A stretch of DNA of 63,941 bases. Source: DASYHS01 sp035998295 (GTDB lineage Bacteria > Pseudomonadota > Alphaproteobacteria > Azospirillales > Azospirillaceae). Location of the stretch: contig NZ_DASYHS010000283.1 of the NCBI RefSeq assembly GCF_035998295.1, positions 1 to 63,941 of the forward strand, in the 5' to 3' direction. Under the pieces are notes generated by a model. The model searched no databases, was not told where the DNA came from, and was given only the letters and a program-made list of their open reading frames with translations. Within the stretch, counting starts at the first letter, position 1, and each line of letters opens with the position of its first letter. Shown here piece by piece: positions 49,985-58,099 of this stretch. A program made the position numbers and the translations under genes.

Positions 49985-50449
49985 TCAATCTCCTTGAAAA
50001 TTCCAATCACCAGGATGGATATTGACCGAAGCCCGCATGCAGCGCCGCCCGCCCAAGAGAATCGACGCCTTGAAGCCGACGATGCGTTCGGCCCGCACGT
50101 CGTCGAGCCTGACCTCGGCGACGACCGTCTGCCCCGGCCTCACGGAGCGGTTGAAGCGTGCTTCATCGACGCCGACCAGATACCCGCTCACTCGCCGCCC
50201 CGCGCGATGGCTCAGCAGGACGTTCGCCGTCTGCGCGACGAACTCCAGCAGGATGACCCCCGGCACGATCGGGTCGTCCGGGAAATGCCCCATGAAATAA
50301 GCCTCGTCGGCGGCGAAGGCGTGCATGCCCCACGCCGTCCGCCCGTCCTCGCCGACCTCCGCGCTGTCGACGAACAGGAACGGAGCCCGATGACGCAGGA
50401 GCGCCTGCACGTCGCGGACGGGAACGCGCCTCTCCACTGCGCCGTCCAT
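49985..50449 (-). CDS. FabZ-like 3-hydroxyacyl-ACP dehydratase
   Basis: 154 aa hot-dog protein. Catalytic His55 and Glu69 lie in 'HFPDDPIVPGVILLE', with the 14-residue spacing of FabZ. The central helix is 'LLEFVAQTANVLL'. It likely makes enoyl-ACPs, giving unsaturation in the chain built by the KS pair. Confidence 0.88.
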   Translation of the reverse strand: MDGAVERRVPVRDVQALLRHRAPFLFVDSAEVGEDGRTAWGMHAFAADEAYFMGHFPDDPIVPGVILLEFVAQTANVLLSHRAGRRVSGYLVGVDEARFNRSVRPGQTVVAEVRLDDVRAERIVGFKASILLGGRRCMRASVNIHPGDWNFQGD

Positions 50450-50458
50450 GCTGCCTCC

Positions 50459-51397
50459 TCAGTGGTCGAAGCGAAATCCCAGCTCCTGCGTGACGCCCAG
50501 CTCTTCGAACAGGCTCGCCAGCACCGTGTAATCGCGCGCGAGGCGCTTTCCCTTCGCCTGCTCACGCAAAGTCGCCAGGATCCGCTTGCGGCCGGGAACG
50601 CCGATATAGTCCAGGATCGATTCCCACGACGTGAGATCCGGAGCCGTGAAGTCCTCGAGGGCATCGCGGACATGGGCGCGGAAGCTGCGCTGCCCCTCCT
50701 CGCCCAGCGCCCGGTAGACGGAGGCCGTGATCTCCCGGAACGCGATGCCGTGGACGGACTCGTCCTTGCGATGCATGTCCGTGTTGATCCGGTTGAGCGG
50801 CTGGATCGTCATGTCGTTCGCGACCTGGTTGAGATAGGCGTTGATCGACATCTCGGCGACGGCCGCATAGGCCAGCCGCGCGATCGCGCGCTCCCGCTCG
50901 TCGTCCAGACGCGCCAGGGTCCGCTTGAGCCGGGTGCCGAGCAGCGGTTCCGCCGCGACGTAGTCGTCGAGCCGGTAGCGCTGGCGCGCGTTGTTGCAGA
51001 TGTCCAGGCACATCAGTATGTGGAACTGCTCGTCCACCTGGACCTGGGCCAGCACCTGCTTGACCCGCGGGTCGCCCGCTCCCGGCAGACGGTCCTTCAG
51101 CAGCAGGCTGCACAGGGGCTGGACGATCTCGTCCTCGAGATAGATCGCCTTCTCGTTGTAGCCGACCCAGGCGGTGGCCAGGAGCCGCATCTTCGTGGCG
51201 TCGTCGAGCGGTGCGAACTCCTCGTGCCCCCAGAACGGCACCATCGAGATCGGAAAGTCGGGAAGCGTCGGATCCGTGTACTGGGTGAGGTCGAGGCGCT
51301 CCTTGCGCACGGCGACGCGGGTATCCCAGCTCTTCCCGATCCTCTCGATGACGCCGCGCGTGAGCTCCGTATCGTTCCTGGCGGTGGTGTACATCAC
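50459..51397 (-). CDS. AurF/CmlI-type diiron N-oxygenase
   Basis: 312 aa. All seven AurF iron ligands have counterparts: E88, E123 with H126 (D-E-Q-F-H), E182, H209, and E213 with H216 (D-E-S-V-H), with near-identical spacing to AurF E101, E136, H139, E196, H223, E227, H230. The family oxidises amines to hydroxylamine, nitroso or nitro groups, and some members make azoxy compounds. In this operon it would oxidise an N-containing intermediate. The 7Fe ferredoxin gene in the same operon could supply electrons. Confidence 0.9.
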   Translation of the reverse strand: MMYTTARNDTELTRGVIERIGKSWDTRVAVRKERLDLTQYTDPTLPDFPISMVPFWGHEEFAPLDDATKMRLLATAWVGYNEKAIYLEDEIVQPLCSLLLKDRLPGAGDPRVKQVLAQVQVDEQFHILMCLDICNNARQRYRLDDYVAAEPLLGTRLKRTLARLDDERERAIARLAYAAVAEMSINAYLNQVANDMTIQPLNRINTDMHRKDESVHGIAFREITASVYRALGEEGQRSFRAHVRDALEDFTAPDLTSWESILDYIGVPGRKRILATLREQAKGKRLARDYTVLASLFEELGVTQELGFRFDH

Positions 51398-51406
51398 GGG
51401 TCTCCT

Positions 51407-52195
51407 TCAGGCGGAAAGGACCGGGCTGCGCTCCGGGGCCAGCACGCGGCGCGCGAAATAGGCAAAGGTCGCCTGCGAGCGCCGCTCCTGGAGGATCCAG
51501 TCATGCGCTTCGCGCGCGAGCTCCGGGTCGAGCTCCGCCACCTCGCCGACGGACTCGGCGAGCAGCTGCAGGCGGGCCGCCCGTTCACATTGCGCGGCGA
51601 CGACGCAGGCCTCCTCCACCGAGTTGCCCGCCACCACGATGCCGTGGTGGGCCAGCAGCGCGGCCCGCTTGCCTCCCAGCACCCGGGAGATGATCTCGCC
51701 TTCGGAGTTCCCGACCGGGACGCCCGGCCATTCCGGCAGGAACGCGACGTCGTCGTACAGCATGCAGGCATCCATCTGTGCGACCCGCAGCGGGCGACCG
51801 GTCATCGACAGAGCGCAGACATGCGGCGGATGGGTGTGGACGATGCACCGCGTATCGGGCCTGGCGCGGTAGATCCAGCCGTGGAAGCGGTTGGCCGGGT
51901 TCGCCATCCCGTCGCCCTCGATCACGTTCAGATCCTCGTCGACGACCAGCAGGTTCGCCTCCGTGACCTCGTCGAAGCCGAGGCCGAGACGCTGCGTGTA
52001 GAACGTGCCGGGCGCTTCAGCCCGGGCGGTGATCTGCCCGGCAAGACCGGAATCGTGCCCCTGCGCGAACAGGATACGGCACGTCAGGGCCACCTTCTGC
52101 CTCGTCGTCCACTGCGGCACGTCGAGATGTCTGTGCATCTGCTCGCGTGCCCGCGCGACCAGTTCTTCCTTGCCCATGGAGAGGGTGTCAGTCAT
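51407..52195 (-). CDS. Class II aldolase/adducin-family protein
   Basis: 262 aa. Zinc ligands are recognisable in 'CIVHTHPPHVCAL' (two His) and 'LAHHGIVVAGNSVEEA' (third His). 'GTFYTQRLGLGFDEVTEANLLVVD' precedes them. The family includes fuculose-phosphate aldolase and decarboxylating relatives. The substrate is unknown. It lies between the two diiron-oxygenase genes, which suggests a pathway step such as retro-aldol cleavage or decarboxylation. Confidence 0.85.
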   Translation of the reverse strand: MTDTLSMGKEELVARAREQMHRHLDVPQWTTRQKVALTCRILFAQGHDSGLAGQITARAEAPGTFYTQRLGLGFDEVTEANLLVVDEDLNVIEGDGMANPANRFHGWIYRARPDTRCIVHTHPPHVCALSMTGRPLRVAQMDACMLYDDVAFLPEWPGVPVGNSEGEIISRVLGGKRAALLAHHGIVVAGNSVEEACVVAAQCERAARLQLLAESVGEVAELDPELAREAHDWILQERRSQATFAYFARRVLAPERSPVLSA

Positions 52196-52221
52196 GCGCC
52201 GTCCTCACGATCCCATCCCGT

Positions 52222-52941
52222 TCAGGCGCTGAGCAGCGTCGCCGGCGCGTCCGCATGCCGGAGCGCCGCGAAGCCCACGCTCGCCTCGATCGACGTGAAG
52301 AAGGCGAGACGGGCATCGACCAGCGCCTCGCCGGCGTTCACCATCAGCGCGACCTGCCCCGGATCGTCCTTCACCAGCTCCATCATGATCTCCCACATGA
52401 TGTCGGCGTGCCCGTCGTCGCATTCGACGTGCTGCTGGAAGAAGGCGACGGCGCCGGAGGACACGCCGCACCCCTGGAACCCGGCGATGACGTCGGTGTA
52501 GACCGCCGGCACCAGCATCTCCGCGCCCAGGCACAGCGCGCCGAGGCCGCGAGCCGGCTTGGGATCCCGGCAGTGGTCGAACATGGTGTCGATCAGCCGG
52601 CGCGTGCCCAGCAGCGGCTTGGCTCCCTCGCGCGACAAGCCGAAATGGGCCAGCATCTCCCGGTACATCGTGCTGTGCTGCGTCGGGCTGTCCTCTGCCA
52701 GTCCCAGTTCCTCGACCAGGTTGCTGGCGACCTTCAGCACGTAATCATTGCGGGGCAAATTGCCCATCATCGCGCACAGGTAGCGCGTGAAGTAGCTGCT
52801 GTACATTCCCTGCTGGACGAGGAAGACCTTCAACTCGTCCAGGGTCACCGTCTGCTGGCGGCAGCGCCCCAGGAAAGGATGCTGGCGCACCCTGTCGATG
52901 AGTCGCTGCTTCGTATCGACGAGCATCGGCTGCAGCTCCAT
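52222..52941 (-). CDS. Haem-oxygenase-like diiron oxidase (HDO superfamily)
   Basis: 239 aa, all helical, TenA/PqqC-like. Likely iron ligands: E78 and H89 ('NLVEELG' ... 'QHSTMY', E-x10-H), E141 ('GAEMLVPAVY'), H171, D175 and H178 ('HVECDDGH'). Members such as SznF's central domain, RohS, BesC and UndA do N-oxygenation, C-C cleavage or decarboxylative desaturation. The intact ligand set argues for an active enzyme. It is 4 nt from the hydrolase gene. Confidence 0.82.
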   Translation of the reverse strand: MELQPMLVDTKQRLIDRVRQHPFLGRCRQQTVTLDELKVFLVQQGMYSSYFTRYLCAMMGNLPRNDYVLKVASNLVEELGLAEDSPTQHSTMYREMLAHFGLSREGAKPLLGTRRLIDTMFDHCRDPKPARGLGALCLGAEMLVPAVYTDVIAGFQGCGVSSGAVAFFQQHVECDDGHADIMWEIMMELVKDDPGQVALMVNAGEALVDARLAFFTSIEASVGFAALRHADAPATLLSA

Positions 52942-52944
52942 CGG

Positions 52945-53937
52945 TCACTCCTCCTCGATTGTTCGGGTGCCACCGTGCTCGCCGGTCCCCACGAACGAGC
53001 GAACGCGTTCGTGAAGCTCACGAGAGGTGTAGACTGCGAAATGTCCGCAGCCGGGGACGATTTCGAATGTCCCGTCCGCTACGCCGGCGGCGACCGCCGA
53101 GGACGTGTCCTCGTGGATCATGTCGTCGTCCGCCCCATGCAGGACGAGCGTCGGCACCGTCACGCGGGCGAGTAGGCTCGGCCACTCGAAACGCAGGCAA
53201 GCCGCCTGCATGAGCGCGTACCGATGGGTCGACTCGTTGTTGCGGAACGGCAGGTTGTTCAGGTGGTGCAGTTCCGACTCGAGCGTGCCGTCGTGCGGTC
53301 TCCAGTTCTGCCGGATCATCGCGCGGACCAGCGCGGCGAAACGCGGTCCCGACTGGTCGATCTTCTCCCAGATCGGCAGCATGGTGCGCTGGTAGTCGGT
53401 GCGCGCCGCGACGGTCGGGATTTCCATCGACGGGCTGATGATGCACAGGCGCTCGGCGGCCAAGACCCGGCCGACGAGCGCGTGCACGGCGATGTTGGCG
53501 CCCGAGCAGTAGGCGACGACGGCACGGAGATCCCCGGCTTTGCGGGCGAGGATGGAGGCGGCGTCCGCGCAGTGCCGCTCGACCGACAGGTCTCCGCCGG
53601 CGGACGCCGCGAAATCCGGCAGGCCGCGCGTTTCCCAGGCCAGTACGTGATGCTCGCGCGCCAGCACCCGGGCGAGCCTGGCGAGGAACAGGCATGAAAC
53701 GCCGAGCGCGTTCACCAGCAACACGGTCGGCCGCCCCGGGTCCCCCGCCTCCAGGACCGTGAGAGGCACGCCGTCGTCGGCGACGATCGTGTCTTCGCGA
53801 AAGACGCCGACTTCCCGGAACATGGCGAACTCACGTTCCGGTGGTTCCAGATAAGGAAGACGAAGCGAACTCGACGCTCCATCGCGTTGCAGCGTCGCCT
53901 CCCCATGACTTTGTTCGTCCATGGACCGCGCCCTCAT
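52945..53937 (-). CDS. Alpha/beta hydrolase (thioesterase or acyltransferase-like), 330 aa
   Basis: From ATG 53937, overlapping the CLF-like gene stop. Likely Ser in 'VVAYCSGANIAVHALVG' (nucleophile elbow with Cys before Ser), Asp in 'LHGADDDMIHEDT', His in 'PGCGHFAVYT'. 'LLVNALGVSCLFLARLARVLAREHHVLAWETRGLP' gives the oxyanion region. It may release or transfer the chain from the ACP. Confidence 0.8.
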   Translation of the reverse strand: MRARSMDEQSHGEATLQRDGASSSLRLPYLEPPEREFAMFREVGVFREDTIVADDGVPLTVLEAGDPGRPTVLLVNALGVSCLFLARLARVLAREHHVLAWETRGLPDFAASAGGDLSVERHCADAASILARKAGDLRAVVAYCSGANIAVHALVGRVLAAERLCIISPSMEIPTVAARTDYQRTMLPIWEKIDQSGPRFAALVRAMIRQNWRPHDGTLESELHHLNNLPFRNNESTHRYALMQAACLRFEWPSLLARVTVPTLVLHGADDDMIHEDTSSAVAAGVADGTFEIVPGCGHFAVYTSRELHERVRSFVGTGEHGGTRTIEEE

Positions 53938-54818
53938 ACCGCCTTCTCCACCAGCAGGCAGGCCGCCGACGCCCCGAACCCCCGGACGACCAGGGCGTGG
54001 AGGCCCGGTTCCCCATTCCCGACGATGGCGTCGACGAGACGGATCGGCGCCGTCGCCGCCAGATGGTCCACGGCCCCGCCACCCTCCGGGCGGACGAGAT
54101 GGACCGCCGGATGCCGGTCCGGCGGTCCGGCCGAGGCGGCCGCGATCAGCCGCGCGACGACGTCCCGGTCGGTCTCTCCCGTCCCTATGGCGCCCTGGGA
54201 CCAGCCGACGACGGTGGCCCCCGCGGGCTCTCCCGCGTCGCCGGGCCGGAGCCACACCAGGCCGGCACCGGCATGGATCGTGCCCGTGCCGTCGTACTCG
54301 GCCGCCCCGGCCAGCCGGGCGGCAAAATGTGGGCTCGGCAGGTCGAAGCCGCCGGCCAGCATCGCCGTGGCCCGGCCGGCAAGGATCTGGCGGCATGCCA
54401 TGACGATGGCCTCGATCCCGGCCTGATAGCCGAGCATGGTCAGATTGGGGCCGGCCAGTTCGTGGACCGATGCGACGATCGCGGCCGTGGCGTTCGGCAG
54501 GCCCGTGGCGTACCAGGAGGGGGTCACCTCGCGAAAGCCGCCGCCGCTCATCGTCCGCAGACATCGTTCGGCGACGTCCATCGACCCGTGGAAGGTACCC
54601 AGGCTGACCCCCACCCGCGCGTTCGCGCCCGGCGTCGCGGCGACGTCCTCCGGCAGGCAGCGCCGCACCGCCGCGAGCACGAAGCGCGCCTGGTCGGGCA
54701 GGGTGCCTACCTTCTTGGAACGCCGCTCCGGGGTCAGCAGCGCGTCGGTGACGGCGCCGTCCTCATCCGGGCGGCTCGTGACGGTACGGGCGATCGCGAT
54801 ACGGCCGGGCATGGTCAT
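53934..54818 (-). CDS. Chain-length-factor-like ketosynthase partner (KS-beta)
   Basis: 294 aa from ATG 54818. KS fold ('SWYATGLPNATAAIVASVHELAGPNLTMLGYQAGIEAIVMACRQILAGRATAMLAGGFD'), but the active-site Cys is replaced by Gln (Q132) in 'GYQAG', as in KS-beta/CLF subunits of type II PKS. It is about 100 residues shorter than a full KS and lacks the usual His motifs, so it should be structural or decarboxylating. It overlaps KS-alpha by 4 nt. Confidence 0.82.
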   Translation of the reverse strand: MTMPGRIAIARTVTSRPDEDGAVTDALLTPERRSKKVGTLPDQARFVLAAVRRCLPEDVAATPGANARVGVSLGTFHGSMDVAERCLRTMSGGGFREVTPSWYATGLPNATAAIVASVHELAGPNLTMLGYQAGIEAIVMACRQILAGRATAMLAGGFDLPSPHFAARLAGAAEYDGTGTIHAGAGLVWLRPGDAGEPAGATVVGWSQGAIGTGETDRDVVARLIAAASAGPPDRHPAVHLVRPEGGGAVDHLAATAPIRLVDAIVGNGEPGLHALVVRGFGASAACLLVEKAV

Positions 54819-56020
54819 GCCCCTCCCGCCCGATGGCCGGCGACGCCGTCGAGATCCGCGACGGTCATCACGCAGTTGTTGCCGCCGAAGCCGAACGCAT
54901 TGACCATCAGGGTCCTCTTGTCGAGAGCCCGGCCCGAGCCGGTGACGATGTCGATGCCGCCGAGCGCCGGGTCGAGTTCGTCCAGCCCGGCCGTCGGCGG
55001 CAGCCACGAGTTCTCCAGCGCCAGCACGGCCGCAAGCAGCGACATCGCTCCGGCACCCGCCTGGGGATGGCCCATCACGGACTTGACGGCCGTGATCGGT
55101 GGCAGGCCGCCGGTTCCGAACACGGTCCGCAAGGCCGCCACCTCGGTGGCGTCGTTTGCCTGGGTACCGGTCGCGTGGGCGAAGATGCCGCCGATGGCGC
55201 CGGGCGCCGTGCCACCCGTCTCGAGCGCCGCCGCGACGGCGCGCGCGACGCCGGCCGGGTTGGGGGCGGTGACGTGGTCGGCATCGCAACTCATGCCGTA
55301 GCCGGTGACGATCGCCCTGATCCTGGCGCCGCGCCGGAGCGCCGCCTCGAGCGGTTCGAGGCAGAAGCACGCGACGCCTTCCGACAACACGACGCCACGC
55401 CGCCCCTGCGCGAAGGGCCTGCATCGGTCGCCGGCAGCCAGCCGCAGCGCGTTGAAACCGCAGATCGTGTATTCCAGCAGGACGTCCAGACCGCCGGCGA
55501 CCATGGCGTCGGCCTCGCCGGCGGCAAGCGCATCGATCGCCAGCGCCGGGGCGACCAGCCCGGACGAGCAGGCGGTCGAGATCACGCCGGTCGGACCGGT
55601 CCAGCGGCGCGCACCCGTGGGCACGATGACCGAACCGTCCAGGTCCGAAGGCGTCGGGACGGGGCGAAGTCCGAGGACATCGTCCTCGGCGGCCTCGACC
55701 CCGGCGGTGGTCGACGACAGGATGCAGCCGACGCGCAGGCCCGCACGATCCGGAAGACCGGCCTGCGCGAGCGCCTGGCCGACGGCAAAATCAGCCAGGC
55801 TGGCGGCCCGGTTCCCGGGATGCGCCGCAGAGGCGCTCGTGGTCTTCCACAGGTCCTCCGGGATCGGGACCACATTGTCGATGGGATAGCCGGACAGGAC
55901 CCGCTTGGGCCAACTCCCCCGACGGTCCTCCCCTCCGGTCAGGCCGCGCCACAGCGCCTCTTCCCCGGCTCCCGCCGGCGACAGGACCCCGATCCCGGTT
56001 ATGGCGGCCAGGCTGCGCAT
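54815..56020 (-). CDS. Beta-ketoacyl synthase (KS-alpha)
   Basis: 401 aa from ATG 56020. Active-site triad visible: Cys151 in 'STACSSG', His282 in 'HATGTQANDATE', His318 in 'SVMGHPQAGAG', with Lys313 nearby. The C-terminus 'LMVNAFGFGGNNCVMTV' is FabF/type-II-PKS-like. It should heterodimerise with the CLF-like partner and extend chains on one of the three ACPs. No malonyl-transferase is encoded in the window, so the host FabD would be needed. Confidence 0.93.
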   Translation of the reverse strand: MRSLAAITGIGVLSPAGAGEEALWRGLTGGEDRRGSWPKRVLSGYPIDNVVPIPEDLWKTTSASAAHPGNRAASLADFAVGQALAQAGLPDRAGLRVGCILSSTTAGVEAAEDDVLGLRPVPTPSDLDGSVIVPTGARRWTGPTGVISTACSSGLVAPALAIDALAAGEADAMVAGGLDVLLEYTICGFNALRLAAGDRCRPFAQGRRGVVLSEGVACFCLEPLEAALRRGARIRAIVTGYGMSCDADHVTAPNPAGVARAVAAALETGGTAPGAIGGIFAHATGTQANDATEVAALRTVFGTGGLPPITAVKSVMGHPQAGAGAMSLLAAVLALENSWLPPTAGLDELDPALGGIDIVTGSGRALDKRTLMVNAFGFGGNNCVMTVADLDGVAGHRAGGA

Positions 56021-56022
56021 GA

Positions 56023-57744
56023 TCAGCCCACCCGCAAGGAGGCGAGGACGTTCGCCGACAGCGACCGGCACGTGACGTCCGTCATCGTCGTCGGATCGAA
56101 CTCGATGCCGTACTCGGCCTCGAGCGCGGCGACCAGATCGATCAGGTCGATGGAATTCATGCCGTATTCCGACAGCAACTGCCCGTCGTCGATCTCGACG
56201 GCCGGAACGGCGATGAGCCTGGAGACCGCATCCTTGATGCGACGGTGAATCTTGGCTGCCTCGGACTGCATGGTTCTCTCGGCCATCGGAAGGTTCCGGG
56301 GAATGGGGAGCGTCGCCAGACGCAGGGAGCAGGCCAGCGCGACCATGGCCCCCGCGGCGATCGAGAAGGTCACGAGCGCGATCGCCCGCGAGGACGGCTC
56401 GACGGCCCCTGGCTGCGATACCGACAGGTACAGCGCGCCGAGCGCCGCGATGCCGACCACGATCGACAGCTGCACGCTGGTGGTGACCAGGCCGCTCAGT
56501 GCCGGGACGTTCGCGCCGGACGTGCGGATCGTCATCTGGTTGACCGTGGTGCCGAAGGTCAGTCCATGGCTGCTGCCCGCGAGGAACAGCAACGGGATCA
56601 TGACCGGCGCGACCCATCCGGACCCCAGGGCCGTGACTGCGAACAGCAAGTTCGCCGCCACCATGACGCCCAGGCCCGCGGGAGGCGTCCAGCGCAGGAA
56701 CCGGGGCGGCAGCTTCGACCATTTGACGTTGGAGATCCCGAAGCCCAGCGCGTAAGCGGCGAACACCGAGCCGGATACCAGCGGCGAATAGCCGAGGCCG
56801 GTCTGGAGATACAACGCGGTCGCGAACAGCCAGCCGCCATAGCCGACAAAGCCGATCACGACGACGGCCAGGCCTGGCCGTATGCCGGGCGCCAGGACCG
56901 CCTCGACGTTCAACAGCGCGCCGCTGTCCGGGCCGCGGCGGGACAGCGCCGTCTCGTAGCGCCAGAACGCCGCGAGCCCTGCCAGGCCGAGCACCAGGCT
57001 GAACCAGGTCCAGTCCGTCCAGCCGACTTCCTGGCCGAAGGTCAGCGGGATGACGACCAGCAGCATCGAGACGGTCAGGACGGCGACCCCGACGACGTCG
57101 AGACTGCGCCGGACCCCGCCGCGGATGTCCGGCAGGACGGAGCGCGCCTGCAGCGCGAGCGCGATCCCGATCGGGACGTTGATGAGGAAAGCCGGCCGCC
57201 AGCTCAGCCCCCAGAGGTCCAGGGTGACCGCGAGGCCGCCCAGGACCTGCCCGGCGGTCGAGCCCAATCCCAGGATCATGGAGTAGTATCCGATGGCGCG
57301 CGCGCGCGCGTCTCCTTCGAAGGTCTTCTGGATCAGGGACAGGACCTGCGGCACCAGCAGCGCCGCTCCCAGGCCTTGGGCCAAGCGGCCGGCGATCAGC
57401 AGCGTCGTGCTCGGAGCAAGGCCGCACAGCAGCGACGACCCCGTGAACAGCCAGACACCGACGACGAACATGCGCTTGTAGCCATGGTCGTCGCCCAGGC
57501 GGGCGCCGGTGATCAGGAAGACCGCGTAGGCCAGGACGTAACCGGCGACGACGAGCTGCAGCAGCGCGCCGGATATGCCGAGTTCCTGACGCAGGACCGG
57601 AGCCGCGACGTTGGCGATGGAGGTATCCATCGCCGCCATCGCCTGCCCGGTCAGCAGGAGCGGCAGCATCCATCGCGCACCGTGGCCATGACCTGGCGCC
57701 GATGCCACTTGGATGCGCTGACGGTCGGCGCCGACGATCGCCAT
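56023..57744 (-). CDS. DHA2-type MFS transporter fused to an acyl carrier protein
   Basis: 573 aa from ATG 57744. Residues about 25-470 are a 14-segment MFS drug exporter ('LLTGQAMAAMDTSIANVAAPVL', 'GARLGDDHGYKRMFVVGVWLFTGSSLLCGLAP', 'GRLAQGLGAALLVPQVL'). After a linker, residues about 490-573 are an ACP: 'KDAVSRLIAVPAVEIDDGQLLSEYGMNSIDLIDLVAALEAEYGIEF', with the phosphopantetheine Ser at about residue 531. There is no stop or frameshift between the parts. An internal ATG (near 56285) with a poor ribosome site could also make a free ACP. A membrane-tethered carrier coupled to an exporter is unusual. Confidence 0.88.
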   Translation of the reverse strand: MAIVGADRQRIQVASAPGHGHGARWMLPLLLTGQAMAAMDTSIANVAAPVLRQELGISGALLQLVVAGYVLAYAVFLITGARLGDDHGYKRMFVVGVWLFTGSSLLCGLAPSTTLLIAGRLAQGLGAALLVPQVLSLIQKTFEGDARARAIGYYSMILGLGSTAGQVLGGLAVTLDLWGLSWRPAFLINVPIGIALALQARSVLPDIRGGVRRSLDVVGVAVLTVSMLLVVIPLTFGQEVGWTDWTWFSLVLGLAGLAAFWRYETALSRRGPDSGALLNVEAVLAPGIRPGLAVVVIGFVGYGGWLFATALYLQTGLGYSPLVSGSVFAAYALGFGISNVKWSKLPPRFLRWTPPAGLGVMVAANLLFAVTALGSGWVAPVMIPLLFLAGSSHGLTFGTTVNQMTIRTSGANVPALSGLVTTSVQLSIVVGIAALGALYLSVSQPGAVEPSSRAIALVTFSIAAGAMVALACSLRLATLPIPRNLPMAERTMQSEAAKIHRRIKDAVSRLIAVPAVEIDDGQLLSEYGMNSIDLIDLVAALEAEYGIEFDPTTMTDVTCRSLSANVLASLRVG

Positions 57745-57772
57745 GGATCCGCTCACCGCCCGCAAGCCGCGA

Positions 57773-58096
57773 TCATCGGATCAGCTCGACGAGCTTGCCG
57801 GGCGTGTCGGCCCAGCGCTTCGCGTCGGGCATGGCCTCCTTGCGTTCGTGGATGCCCGGCCAGACCTGCGAAAGCTCCCGGTTCAGCTCGAGGAAGATCC
57901 CCTGCCCCTCGGTGAGCCTGTCGTCGGGCCGGATGGCGTCCACCGGACATTCCGGCTCGCAGACGCCGCAGTCGATGCAGACGTCGGGATCGATCACCAG
58001 GAAATTCGGCCCCTCATGGAAGCAGTCCACCGGGCACACCTCGACACAGTCGGTGTGCTTGCAGTTGATGCAGGTCTCCGTAACGACGTAAGGCAT
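57773..58096 (-). CDS. 7Fe ferredoxin, FdxA-like
   Basis: 107 aa. Cluster cysteines C9, C17, C21 with 'CINCKHTDCVEVCPVDCF' and C40, C43, C46, C50 in 'CIDCGVCEPECPVDAI'. This is the [3Fe-4S][4Fe-4S] pattern of FdxA; the C-terminal extension is also typical. It is a plausible electron donor for the two diiron oxygenases in this operon. Confidence 0.93.
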   Translation of the reverse strand: MPYVVTETCINCKHTDCVEVCPVDCFHEGPNFLVIDPDVCIDCGVCEPECPVDAIRPDDRLTEGQGIFLELNRELSQVWPGIHERKEAMPDAKRWADTPGKLVELIR

Positions 58097-58099
58097 ACT

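Noticed and set aside
49034..52501. 1155-codon plus-strand frame
   Set aside because: Antisense to the ACP, FabZ-like, AurF-type, aldolase and HDO genes, all of which show catalytic motifs.
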